Part shown: piece after piece, positions 1 through 7,374 of the stretch | Layout of the letters: each line of letters opens with the position of its first letter | How positions within the stretch are numbered: position 1 is the stretch's first letter | Assembly: GCF_008807375.1 (NCBI RefSeq) | Contig: NZ_CP043311.1 | Span: 1,902,001-1,966,000, forward strand | Length of the DNA stretch: 64,000 nt | Reading direction: 5' to 3' | DNA from: Pseudomonas lalkuanensis | Lineage (GTDB): Bacteria; Pseudomonadota; Gammaproteobacteria; Pseudomonadales; Pseudomonadaceae | Position numbers and translations under genes: made by a program | The notes under the pieces: generated by a model | Told to the model about the DNA's origin: nothing | The model's database searches: none | Seen by the model: only the letters and a program-made list of their open reading frames with translations

Positions 1-105
1 CTGCGCCATGCTGGAGGGCAGCATGATGATGCCCGAGCCCATCATGTTCACCGCCACCAGGGTCGTTAGCCCGGTCAGGCCCATTTTCTTGCCGGAAGCC
101 GCCAT
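1..105 (-). CDS. potE: PotE-like putrescine/ornithine antiporter, N-terminal fragment
   Basis: Only the first 35 codons lie in the window; the gene runs off the left edge. The visible start resembles the N-terminus of basic amino acid/polyamine antiporters of the APC family: a short polar lead, then the first membrane segment with the motif VNMMGSGIIMLP, which matches the conserved GSGI segment of PotE/ArcD/CadB-type exchangers. The ATG at 105 follows AAGGA at a suitable distance. PotE in E. coli exchanges putrescine and ornithine at the inner membrane. The family is clear from this segment, but substrate cannot be told from 35 residues; an arginine/ornithine or other APC antiporter is possible. 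Confidence 0.6.
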   Translation of the reverse strand, partial: MAASGKKMGLTGLTTLVAVNMMGSGIIMLPSSMAQ

Positions 106-218
106 TGCCGAATCCTTCTTGGGAAAACGTTTCCAGAAAGATAGGCGGCGTCCGGCGTTGTTGCCGGCACGCGAGGAGTAGAATTCACCTTCCTGCAACG
201 CACCGCACAGAGCAGCCC

Positions 219-851
219 ATGCCCCTGCAGCCTGAAGACCTCGCCAGCATCACGGCCACCACCCTCGACGACTACAATCGCAATGCCGAAGGATTCCGCG
301 AAGGCACCCGCGACCACGATGTGAGCCAGAACATCGAGGCGCTGTTGCGGCATATCCGGGGTGAAGCGCCTTTCACCATCCTCGACTTCGGCTGCGGCCC
401 TGGCCGCGACCTGCGCACCTTCACCCGGCTCGGCCACCAGGCCATCGGCCTGGACGGTGCGGAAAGCTTCGTCGTCATGGCTCGTGCCGATTCCGCTTGC
501 GAGGTCTGGCACCAGGATTTCCTCAACCTCGACCTGCCCGCCGCGCGCTTCGACGGCATCTTCGCCAACGCCAGCCTGTTCCACGTCCCGCGCCAGGAAC
601 TGCCCCGCGTCCTGCGCCAGCTCTGTGGCACCCTGAAGCCCGGCGGCGTGCTCTTCAGCTCCAATCCCCGTGGCGAGAACGACGAAGGCTGGAATGGCAG
701 CCGCTACGGTTCCTGGCACGACTACCAGAGCTGGAAGGCACTGCTGGAAGAGGCGGGCTTCGACGCCCTGGAACACTACTACCGCCCAGCTGGCCTGCCA
801 CGGGAGCAGCAGCCCTGGCTGGCGAGCGTGTGGCGCAAGCGCGCCTCGTAA
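219..851 (+). CDS. Class I SAM-dependent methyltransferase
   Basis: A 210-residue protein with the Rossmann-type methyltransferase motif I ILDFGCGPG at residues 54-62, followed by an acidic residue in GLDGAE (motif II) and a later LKPGGVLFSS segment typical of post-motif III. It should transfer a methyl group from S-adenosylmethionine to a small molecule; the acceptor is unknown. The frame is open further upstream to 105, but that extension overlaps the start of the divergent antiporter and looks non-coding, so the ATG at 219 is preferred although its ribosome-binding site is weak. No operon partner is evident. Confidence 0.75.
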   Translation: MPLQPEDLASITATTLDDYNRNAEGFREGTRDHDVSQNIEALLRHIRGEAPFTILDFGCGPGRDLRTFTRLGHQAIGLDGAESFVVMARADSACEVWHQDFLNLDLPAARFDGIFANASLFHVPRQELPRVLRQLCGTLKPGGVLFSSNPRGENDEGWNGSRYGSWHDYQSWKALLEEAGFDALEHYYRPAGLPREQQPWLASVWRKRAS

Positions 852-873
852 GAGTGTTGTCGAGGCCGGGCCG

Positions 874-948
874 GTAGGGTGCGCCGTGCGCACCGGCGGT
901 TTGCGGCGGTGGGTTGACCTTGGAGTCGGTACAGGTGGTGCACCCTAC
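874..948. repeat. Inverted repeat of the GTAGGGTGC type
   Basis: GTAGGGTGC at 874-882 pairs with GTGCACCCTAC at 938-948, and a nested perfect stem GGTGCGC/GCGCACC lies at 878-894. It fills the gap between the methyltransferase and the metal exporter. Such GTAGGGTGC hairpins recur in intergenic DNA of many pseudomonads; here it may act as a transcription stop or mRNA stabiliser for the upstream gene. Confidence 0.55.
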
Positions 949-1042
949 GGTCAGACAGGTGCAAGGGGTATGCCCCGCATGGCAGCGCAGCCACTATCCT
1001 GTGCGGTCTCGGCTAATTCAAATTTTCTGGAGCATGATTGGC

Positions 1043-1999
1043 ATGACCACGCGCAACCCGGAACACTGGGTGCACTCCCACCAATTCCACCAGAGCAACC
1101 TGTCGGCTGAGCGCAAGACGCGCCTGGTGATGTGGATTACCGCGGTGATGATGCTGGCCGAGATCGCCGGTGGCTGGTTCTTCAACTCCATGGCGCTGCT
1201 GGCCGATGGCTGGCACATGAGCTCCCACGCGCTGGCGCTTGGCCTTTCGCTGTTCGCCTATGCCGCCGCGCGCAACCTGGCCCACGATCGTCGCTTCGCC
1301 TTCGGGACCTGGAAGGTGGAGATACTGGGCGGCTATTCCAGCGCCATCCTGCTGCTGGGGGTGGCGGGGCTGATGGTGTTCCAGTCGGTGGAGCGCCTGC
1401 TGTCGCCGGGGCCGATCCACTACGACGAAGCCATCGCCATCGCGGTTCTGGGGTTGCTGGTGAACCTGCTCTGTGCCTGGCTGCTGCGCGATGACCACGA
1501 CCACCATCACCACGATCATGGTCACGGCCATGCTCATCACCATCACGCCCACCATCACCAAGACCTCAACCTGCGTTCGGCCTATTTGCACGTGGTCGCC
1601 GATGCCGCGACCTCGGTGCTCGCCATCGTTGCCCTGCTGGCAGGCAAATTCTGGGGTGCGGCCTGGCTCGACCCGGTTATGGGCCTGGTGGGCGCCGTGC
1701 TGGTGGCACGTTGGGCCAAGGGGCTTCTGCGCGACAGCGCCCGGGTGCTGCTGGACGCGGAGATGGACGCGCCGGTGGTGGAAGAGGTCCGCCAGGTGAT
1801 TGCTGCGTTGCCGGCGGCACCCACCATTACCGATCTGCATGTGTGGCGGGTCGGCAAGGACCGCTATGCCTGCGTCCTCACCCTGGCCACGACAGGGGCG
1901 GTGGATGCCGACTGCGTGCGGCAGGCGCTCGCCATCCATGAGGAGCTGGCGCACGTGACGGTGGAAATCAATCGGCTGGGCGCTTCGCTGCCAGTCTGA
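1043..1999 (+). CDS. dmeF: Cation diffusion facilitator, DmeF-type Co/Ni exporter
   Basis: A 318-residue CDF transporter that would export divalent metal from the cytosol by proton antiport. The N-terminus has the W-x-H-x-H-x-F signature seen in DmeF proteins, then six membrane segments. Metal site residues are visible as ADGWHMSSH in helix 2 (H58-xxx-H62) and HVVAD in helix 5 (H183-xxx-D187). A cytosolic loop at about residues 150-172 is extraordinarily His-rich (about 14 His), as expected for Co/Ni or Zn sensing. The C-terminal cytosolic domain carries ITDLHVWRVG. The ATG at 1043 has GGAG ten bases upstream; the ATG at 1034 is too close. No DmeR repressor gene is adjacent. Zn specificity remains possible. 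Confidence 0.8.
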   Translation: MTTRNPEHWVHSHQFHQSNLSAERKTRLVMWITAVMMLAEIAGGWFFNSMALLADGWHMSSHALALGLSLFAYAAARNLAHDRRFAFGTWKVEILGGYSSAILLLGVAGLMVFQSVERLLSPGPIHYDEAIAIAVLGLLVNLLCAWLLRDDHDHHHHDHGHGHAHHHHAHHHQDLNLRSAYLHVVADAATSVLAIVALLAGKFWGAAWLDPVMGLVGAVLVARWAKGLLRDSARVLLDAEMDAPVVEEVRQVIAALPAAPTITDLHVWRVGKDRYACVLTLATTGAVDADCVRQALAIHEELAHVTVEINRLGASLPV

Positions 2000-2019
2000 T
2001 TCGCTTCGTCGCAAGGAGA

Positions 2020-2046
2020 AACGCCGCACCTTGTGAGTGCGGCGTT
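2020..2046 (+). terminator. Rho-independent terminator after dmeF
   Basis: Ten-base perfect arms AACGCCGCAC and GTGCGGCGTT with a seven-base loop, followed by CTTG, start 21 bases after the dmeF stop codon. It could also serve the convergent lipoprotein gene. Confidence 0.75.
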
Positions 2047-2098
2047 CTTGCATCCGCTCAGCGGGTAAACATCCACGTTCGTGGAACGTGGACTTGCG

Positions 2099-2341
2099 TC
2101 AGCCCTTGCGCGGCAGTTCCTTGGGCAGGTCTTTCCCCGCCTCCGGAACCTTGGGGTGGATGAGGGCCTGGCGGACTTTCTCGTAGTCGTCGTAGGGCAG
2201 GCCGGCGCGGCTGAGCATTTCGAGGGCGAACTGCTTCACTTCGGCGTCCGTGTAGGGGCGTTGCTCGGGTTCCGGTTGGCTGGCACAGCCGGCGAGGATC
2301 AGCGCCATTACGGACAGCGCAAGGATGTGTGCGTGTTTCAT
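2099..2341 (-). CDS. Small lipoprotein of unknown function
   Basis: An 80-residue protein with a lipoprotein signal peptide: MKHAHIL, a hydrophobic stretch, and the lipobox LAGC with the lipidated cysteine at residue 19. The mature part is short, charged and without known motifs (PYTDAEVKQFALEMLSRAG region looks helical). It should be anchored in the inner or outer membrane, facing the periplasm. The residue after the cysteine is Ala, which does not signal inner membrane retention, so outer membrane is more likely. Function is not recognised. It stands alone, convergent with dmeF. Confidence 0.7.
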   Translation of the reverse strand: MKHAHILALSVMALILAGCASQPEPEQRPYTDAEVKQFALEMLSRAGLPYDDYEKVRQALIHPKVPEAGKDLPKELPRKG

Positions 2342-2496
2342 GGGTGTCCCCGGTGTGCATGGGTGAGTGCGTGCAGGCTACCAACCGACCGGGAGGGCGA
2401 AAAATCATCCTCGTAGATAATGACTATTGCCTCAACCGCAAGGATGCCGCGATTGCGGGGAGATAGTGAGCAGGCTAACCTTGGCCTTCTCAAAAT

Positions 2497-2507
2497 TCAT
2501 CGGATGA
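2497..2507. promoter_or_regulatory. Putative GntR operator (TCATCGGATGA)
   Basis: A perfect 11-base palindrome TCATC-G-GATGA lies directly upstream of the GntR gene start, within the likely ribosome-binding region. FCD-type GntR regulators often bind short palindromes of this kind and autoregulate; the assignment is an inference from position. Confidence 0.35.
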
Positions 2508-2520
2508 TTGGATGTTTGCC

Positions 2521-3171
2521 ATGTCCGCACCCGCCCTCAAGCGCTCCCTGGTGGATATTGCCCTGGAGCAGATTCGCCAGCGCATCGACAACGGCACCTG
2601 GCCTCTGGGCCAGCGCCTACCGCCGGAACCCGAACTGGCCGAGATCATCGGAATCAGCCGCAACACCGTGCGCGAGGCGGTGCGGGTGCTGACTTTCTCC
2701 GGCGTGCTGGACGTGCGCCAGGGCGACGGCACTTATGTGCGCGCCTGTGCCGACCCACTGGCCGCCATGCAGGCGCTGGCGCGCAGTTCGGTGGAGCAGG
2801 CGCTGGAAGCACGGGGGATGATCGAGATCGAGGCCTCGCGTCTGGCGGCCTCGCGTCGTACCGAGGATGACCTCGTGGACCTGCGCGTGGCCCTGGCCGC
2901 GTCCGCCGCGCGTTCCGGCCATGAGGACCTGGAGGACTACATCGTCCACGACCTGGCCTTCCACCAGCGGGTGGTGGACAGCGCCCATAACCCGGTGTTG
3001 AGCCAGCTGTACCGCTACTTCTCCCAGGTGATTCGCGTTGGCCTGGAACGCACCATCTCCGACCCCGAACGGCCGCAGCCGAGTTTCGATCTGCACCGTG
3101 ACCTTCTCGATGCCATCGAACGACAAGACGCGGACGCCGCCGCAGCGGCCAACCGTGCGTTGCTGATCTGA
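2521..3171 (+). CDS. GntR-family regulator, FadR/FCD type
   Basis: About 216 residues. The N-terminal winged helix-turn-helix is clear: IRQRIDNGTWPLGQRLPPE, then SRNTVREAVRVLTFSGVL and GDGTYV. The C-terminal half is all-helical FCD-like and contains conserved His/Asp positions (HDLAFHQRVV) that bind metal or a carboxylate effector in this family. It lies 28 bases upstream of the MFS transporter on the same strand and probably controls it. Two in-frame ATG codons exist (2512 and 2521); the second has GGA seven to eight bases upstream. A palindrome just upstream suggests autoregulation. Confidence 0.8.
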   Translation: MSAPALKRSLVDIALEQIRQRIDNGTWPLGQRLPPEPELAEIIGISRNTVREAVRVLTFSGVLDVRQGDGTYVRACADPLAAMQALARSSVEQALEARGMIEIEASRLAASRRTEDDLVDLRVALAASAARSGHEDLEDYIVHDLAFHQRVVDSAHNPVLSQLYRYFSQVIRVGLERTISDPERPQPSFDLHRDLLDAIERQDADAAAAANRALLI

Positions 3172-3199
3172 CTTTGCCCCCTCATTGGAGCTGCCTTGC

Positions 3200-4474
3200 A
3201 TGAACGCCCCGATCCCGATGGATGACCCCAAGCCGGCCTGCACGGCGGAAGAGCTGCTGATCGACGCCGAAGCCGACGACGAACCCCAACCCCATGTGCT
3301 GCGTGGCAGTTCCTGGCTGCTGCTGGCGGGGCTGGTGATGGTGGCGCTGAACCTGCGCCCGGCGCTGTCCAGCCTGGCGCCGATGCTGAACATGGTGCGC
3401 GAGGCCACGGGCCTGTCGGCTACCGGCGCCGGCCTGCTGACCACCTTGCCGGTGCTTTGCCTCGGCCTGTTCGCGCCGCTGGCGCCCATCCTGGCGCGGC
3501 GCCTGGGCAGCGAGCGCACGGTGCTGCTGATTCTCCTCACCCTGGCCGGCGGCATCGTGCTGCGCAGCCTGTTCCCGGTAGCGGGGCTGTTCTTCGGCAG
3601 CCTGGTGGCGGGGGCGAGCATCGGCATCATCGGCGTGCTGCTGCCCGGCATCGTCAAACGCGACTTTCCCCATGTCGCCGGCTTGATGACCGGGGTCTAC
3701 ACCATGGCCCTGTGCCTGGGCGCGGCGCTGGCCGCCGGCGCCACGGTGCCGATGGCCGAATTGATGGACCATGCCTGGCAGCCGGCGTTGGCCTTCTGGG
3801 CATTGCCGGCCATCCTCGCCGCGCTGATCTGGCTGCCCCAGACCCGCCAGGCCCAGCACGCCCACCGCCAGGCCTACAAGGTGACCGGCCTGTGGCGCGA
3901 TCCGCTGGCCTGGCAGGTGACCCTCTACATGGGTCTGCAATCGTCCCTGGCCTACATCGTGTTCGGCTGGCTGCCGTCGATCCTGATCGACCGTGGCCTC
4001 TCCGCGGTGGAAGCGGGGCTGGTGCTGTCCGGGTCGGTAATGGTTCAGCTGATCAGCGCCCTCGGCGCGCCCTGGCTGGCCACCCGTGGCCGCGACCAGC
4101 GCGCCGCCGTGGTGCTGGTGATGGGCCTGACCCTGGCTGGCCTGCTGGGCATGCTCTATGCGCCGCTGTCCGGTATCTGGGGCTGGGCCGGGGTGCTCGG
4201 CCTGGGGCAGGGCGGCACCTTCAGCATCGCCCTGGCCCTGATCGTGCTGCGCTCGCGGGATGCCCAGGTGGCCGCCAACCTTTCCGGCATGGCCCAGGGC
4301 GTGGGTTACACCCTGGCCGCCATGGGCCCGCTGATGGTGGGCGTGGTGCATGACCTGACCGAGGGCTGGAGCGCGGTGGGGATCATCTTCGTGGTGATCG
4401 GCCTGGCCGCCACGGCGTTTGGCCTCGGTGCCGGGCGCAACCTGCATGTGGCGGCCAAGAGCGAACACCTCTGA
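3200..4474 (+). CDS. MFS transporter, CynX/NimT type
   Basis: A 424-residue major facilitator protein with about twelve hydrophobic segments, preceded by an acidic N-terminal tail (EELLIDAEADDEP). The first membrane segment LVMVALNLRPALSSLAPML and the pattern of the second half match the cyanate/nitroimidazole (CynX/NimT) branch of the family, which moves small organic anions or drugs. It follows a GntR gene, so its substrate may be the effector of that regulator. GGAG at 3187-3190 supports the ATG at 3200 rather than the upstream in-frame codon. The substrate cannot be predicted. Confidence 0.8.
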   Translation: MNAPIPMDDPKPACTAEELLIDAEADDEPQPHVLRGSSWLLLAGLVMVALNLRPALSSLAPMLNMVREATGLSATGAGLLTTLPVLCLGLFAPLAPILARRLGSERTVLLILLTLAGGIVLRSLFPVAGLFFGSLVAGASIGIIGVLLPGIVKRDFPHVAGLMTGVYTMALCLGAALAAGATVPMAELMDHAWQPALAFWALPAILAALIWLPQTRQAQHAHRQAYKVTGLWRDPLAWQVTLYMGLQSSLAYIVFGWLPSILIDRGLSAVEAGLVLSGSVMVQLISALGAPWLATRGRDQRAAVVLVMGLTLAGLLGMLYAPLSGIWGWAGVLGLGQGGTFSIALALIVLRSRDAQVAANLSGMAQGVGYTLAAMGPLMVGVVHDLTEGWSAVGIIFVVIGLAATAFGLGAGRNLHVAAKSEHL

Positions 4475-4521
4475 CCGTCCCTACGACTTGCGAAACCCAT
4501 CGACGATGGTCATCCGTGCAA

Positions 4522-5454
4522 TCAGGGCCGCCAGTTGGCGCTGAATTTCTCCGCCAGCTTCTGCTCGCGGAAGCGTTCGACGATGAAGTCGATGAATACG
4601 CGGGTCTTGGCCGGCAGCAGCTTCTGCGCGCTGAAGTAGAGGGACAGGCTGCCGGTCTCCACGTACCAGTCCGGCAGCACCCGCTGCAGCGCTCCGCGTT
4701 GCAGGTGGGGCAGGGCGTGCACGGTGCTGACCAGGGTCACGCCCAGCCCCTGCATCGCCGCATGGCAGGCCGCTTCCGGGTCGCTCATGGCCATGCGCAG
4801 CTTAAGTTCGAAGGTGGCCTGGCGGTCGTCGCGGGAACGCAGCGGCCAGTTGCGCACGCGGCCGGTCTGGGGGGAGCGGATGAGGATGCCATCGTGCCGC
4901 GCCAGGTCGTCCGGTGATTCGATGGCCGGGTGCCGGGCCAGGTAGTCCTTCGACGCCAGCAGCACTCGGTGGCCCGGCGCCAGTTGCCGGGCGATCACCC
5001 CGGGCGGCAGCTCGAAACCGCCGCCGATGGCCGCGTCGAAACCTTCGCCGATCAGGTCCACCGGGCGATTGTCGAAGTGCCAGTCGGGGACTATCGCCGG
5101 GTAACGGGCGAGGAAGTCGGAAAGGTGCGGCAGGATGTAGTCGCGGCCGAAGGCAACGCCCATGCTCACCTTGAGGGTGCCCGCCGGCTGGCCCTGGCTG
5201 GTGGCCAGATTGGCCACGGCGCCCTGGATGGTCGCCAGGCCACCACTCACCTCCGTCAGGAAGCGCTCTCCCGCTTCGGTCAGGGTCAGGCGCCGGGTGC
5301 TGCGCAGGAACAGGCGGACACCCAGGCTGGACTCCAGCCTGGCCACGTTCTTGCCCACCGCTGCGGGCGTCAGGCCCAGGCGCCGCGCGGCTTCGGCGAA
5401 GCTGCCAGCCTCGGCGGCGCGTACGAAGGACTCGATGCTGCTGAGGGTTTCCAT
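4522..5454 (-). CDS. LysR-family transcriptional regulator
   Basis: A 310-residue LTTR. The N-terminal helix-turn-helix is textbook: SFVRAAEAGSFAEAARRLG, then VGKNVARLESSLGVRLFLRS and LTLTEAG, followed by a linker helix and the effector-binding domain (VSMGVAFGRDYILPHL). It belongs to the CrgA/AaeR-like group by this arrangement. It is divergent from a short-chain dehydrogenase gene 120 bases away, the classical layout for an LTTR and its target. No acid pathway context reveals the effector. Confidence 0.85.
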   Translation of the reverse strand: METLSSIESFVRAAEAGSFAEAARRLGLTPAAVGKNVARLESSLGVRLFLRSTRRLTLTEAGERFLTEVSGGLATIQGAVANLATSQGQPAGTLKVSMGVAFGRDYILPHLSDFLARYPAIVPDWHFDNRPVDLIGEGFDAAIGGGFELPPGVIARQLAPGHRVLLASKDYLARHPAIESPDDLARHDGILIRSPQTGRVRNWPLRSRDDRQATFELKLRMAMSDPEAACHAAMQGLGVTLVSTVHALPHLQRGALQRVLPDWYVETGSLSLYFSAQKLLPAKTRVFIDFIVERFREQKLAEKFSANWRP

Positions 5455-5476
5455 GGGCTCTCCGTAAACCTTTGGT

Positions 5477-5495
5477 ATCGACTGAATATAGCGAT
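5477..5495. promoter_or_regulatory. Putative LysR binding site ATCG-N11-CGAT
   Basis: ATCG at 5477-5480 and CGAT at 5492-5495 form a dyad with an eleven-base AT-rich centre, located in the divergent intergenic region 23 bases from the LysR start. This spacing is usual for LTTR sites, but the arms are short. Confidence 0.35.
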
Positions 5496-5573
5496 TGCCA
5501 GCTTATCGGTTTTGAATGCGAGGTGAATACTGGGGCCGTCTTCCACCCACTTCCCCGTTTCAGGAGACCTCGA

Positions 5574-6323
5574 ATGAGCACCAGCAAAACCCTCGAAGGC
5601 AAAGTCGCATTCATCCAGGGCGGTTCCCGTGGCATCGGTGCCGCCGTCGCCCTGCGCCTGGCCCGTGACGGCGCCTCCGTCGCCCTGACCTACGTCGCTT
5701 CCGCCGCCGGCGCGCTGGACGTGGTGCAGACCATCGAAGCCGCGGGCGGTCGCGCCATCGCCATCCAGGCCGACAGCCGCGACGAGCAGGCCATCCGTGC
5801 CGCCATCCACCACACCGTGGATACCTTCGGCCGTCTCGACATCCTGGTGAACAACGCCGGCGTACTGGCCGTGGCGCCCATCGAAGAATTCAGCATCGAG
5901 GACCTCGATCGCACGCTGGACGTGAACGTGCGCAGCGTGGTGATCGCCAGCCAGGAAGCCGCCCGCGTGATGGGCGAGGGCGGTCGCATCATCACCATCG
6001 GCAGTACCAATGCCGAACGCATGCCCTTCGCCGGTGGTTCGGTCTATGCCTTGAGCAAGGCGGCGGTGGCCGGTTTCACCAAGGGCCTGGCCCGCGACCT
6101 CGGCCCGCGCGGTATCACGGTCAACAACGTGCAGCCCGGCCCGGTGGATACCGACATGAACCCGGATCACGGCGATTTCGCCGACTCCCTCAAGCAGCTC
6201 ATGGCCCTGCCGCGCTATGGCAAGGCGGAGGAAATCGCCAGCTTCGTGGCCTACCTGGCCGGCCCGGAGTCGGGTTACATCACCGGGGCGAACCTGATGA
6301 TCGATGGCGGGTTCTCGGCCTGA
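5574..6323 (+). CDS. Short-chain dehydrogenase/reductase
   Basis: A 249-residue classical SDR that should oxidise or reduce a carbonyl/hydroxyl group with NAD(P). The cofactor motif reads QGGSRGIGAA (residues about 15-24; Gln replaces the usual Thr of TGGSRGIG), NNAG is present, and the catalytic Ser and YxxxK (VYALSKAA) are intact. The C-terminus IASFVAYLAGPESGYITGANLMIDGG is typical of FabG-like enzymes. CAGGAG at 5561-5566 fixes the ATG at 5574. The divergent LysR gene is its probable regulator. Substrate unknown. Confidence 0.85.
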   Translation: MSTSKTLEGKVAFIQGGSRGIGAAVALRLARDGASVALTYVASAAGALDVVQTIEAAGGRAIAIQADSRDEQAIRAAIHHTVDTFGRLDILVNNAGVLAVAPIEEFSIEDLDRTLDVNVRSVVIASQEAARVMGEGGRIITIGSTNAERMPFAGGSVYALSKAAVAGFTKGLARDLGPRGITVNNVQPGPVDTDMNPDHGDFADSLKQLMALPRYGKAEEIASFVAYLAGPESGYITGANLMIDGGFSA

Positions 6324-6332
6324 GGAAGGGTT

Positions 6333-6395
6333 GTAGGAGCGAGCTCTGCTCGCGAACGTTCAGTGCGAGGCTTCGTGAGCAGAGCTCGCTCCTAC
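6333..6395. repeat. GTAGGAGCGAGC-type inverted repeat (REP-like)
   Basis: Arms GTAGGAGCGAGCTCTGCTCG... at 6333-6356 and its reverse complement at 6372-6395 match over 24 bases with one mismatch, separated by 15 bases. A second copy family member is at 8764-8834. Elements of this family are dispersed in Pseudomonas genomes between genes; this one sits between convergent genes. Confidence 0.75.
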
Positions 6396-6424
6396 GAAAA
6401 CGCATAGACCGGGTTGGCACCGAT

Positions 6425-6450
6425 GGTGGAAATGAAGAGCGATTTCCACC
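6425..6450 (-). terminator. Hairpin after the aldo/keto reductase gene
   Basis: GGTGGAAAT at 6425-6433 and ATTTCCACC at 6442-6450 form a perfect nine-base stem one base beyond the reductase stop codon. There is no T tract, so it may be a processing or stability hairpin rather than a strong terminator. Confidence 0.45.
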
Positions 6451-7374
6451 CTACAAGAGACGGATCAACATCTTGCGTAGCGCTTGATCTGGCTCTTTCC
6501 CCCGTCCCGCCTGGAGGTTGTCCAGCATGTGGCGGGGGTTTCCCGTTCCGGGGATCACGCAGGTCACCGCCGGATGGCTCAGGCAGAACTTCAGCAGGAG
6601 TTGCGGCCAGCTTGTGCAACCGTACTCGCTGGCCCACTCCGGCAGCGGTTGCTGCAGCAGGTTGCGCAGCAGGTTGCCACCGCCGAAAGGTCGGTTGATC
6701 AGCACCGCCACGCCGCGCTCCTGTGCCAGGGGCAGGATGCGTTCTTCGGCATCGCGGTCGTTGAGGGCGTAGTCGATCTGCAGGAAGTCCAGCTTCTCGG
6801 CGCGCAGCACCCGCTCCAGTTCGTCATAGGCACTGGAGGTGTAATGGGTGACGCCCAGGTAGCGGATGCGGCCTTCCTCCTTCCACTGCCGCAGGGTCCT
6901 GAGGTGTTCCTGCCAGTCCACCAGGTTGTGCACCTGCATCAGGTCGACGCGCTGGCGCCGCAGCAGGCGCATGGAATGCCGCATCTGCTCGACGCCGCTC
7001 TGGCGACCCTGGGTCCAGACCTTGGTGGCAACGAAGGCCCGGTCCTGGGCCTTGAGCTCGTTCAGCAGGCCACCCACCACTTCTTCTGCCTGGCCATACA
7101 TGGGCGAGCTGTCGATCACCGAACCACCGGCGGCGAAGAGTGCGTCCAGCACCTTGCGACAATCCTCCCAGGCCGCGCCGGCGTCGCGGGAGATATCGAA
7201 TCCGCGGTAGGTGCCGACACCGATCACTGGCAGCTGCTCGCCGCTGGAGGGAATGGCGCGGCGGCGCACGGGCTGCTGGCCCATGTCGGCGCCGAGGCCG
7301 AAGGGGCTCATGGCCAGGAGCGCGGTGCCAGCACTCAGGCGAAGGAATTCGGCGCGGGTGATGCCGGTTCTCAT
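6451..7374 (-). CDS. Exported-type aldo/keto reductase
   Basis: A 307-residue AKR with a TIM-barrel fold. Catalytic tetrad residues are visible: Asp in SVIDSSPMYG, Tyr in the same motif, Lys in VATKVW and His in MQVHNLVDW. The N-terminus TRAEFLRLSAGTALLA resembles a Tat signal peptide, but the second arginine of the RR pair is Ala, so export by Tat is uncertain. Its ATG overlaps the stop of the upstream transporter gene (ATGA), so the two are translationally coupled. The natural substrate is unknown. The open frame continues upstream across the transporter gene but that part is a shadow. Confidence 0.8.
   Translation of the reverse strand: MRTGITRAEFLRLSAGTALLAMSPFGLGADMGQQPVRRRAIPSSGEQLPVIGVGTYRGFDISRDAGAAWEDCRKVLDALFAAGGSVIDSSPMYGQAEEVVGGLLNELKAQDRAFVATKVWTQGRQSGVEQMRHSMRLLRRQRVDLMQVHNLVDWQEHLRTLRQWKEEGRIRYLGVTHYTSSAYDELERVLRAEKLDFLQIDYALNDRDAEERILPLAQERGVAVLINRPFGGGNLLRNLLQQPLPEWASEYGCTSWPQLLLKFCLSHPAVTCVIPGTGNPRHMLDNLQAGRGKEPDQALRKMLIRLL

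Noticed and set aside
75..893. Long minus-strand ORF opposite the methyltransferase
   Set aside because: Low-complexity Val/Ala/Glu-rich translation on the complementary strand of a clear methyltransferase gene; no motifs.
1013..2053. Minus-strand ORF of 346 codons under dmeF
   Set aside because: Mirror of the His-rich CDF gene; the apparent composition is the complement of the DmeF codons.
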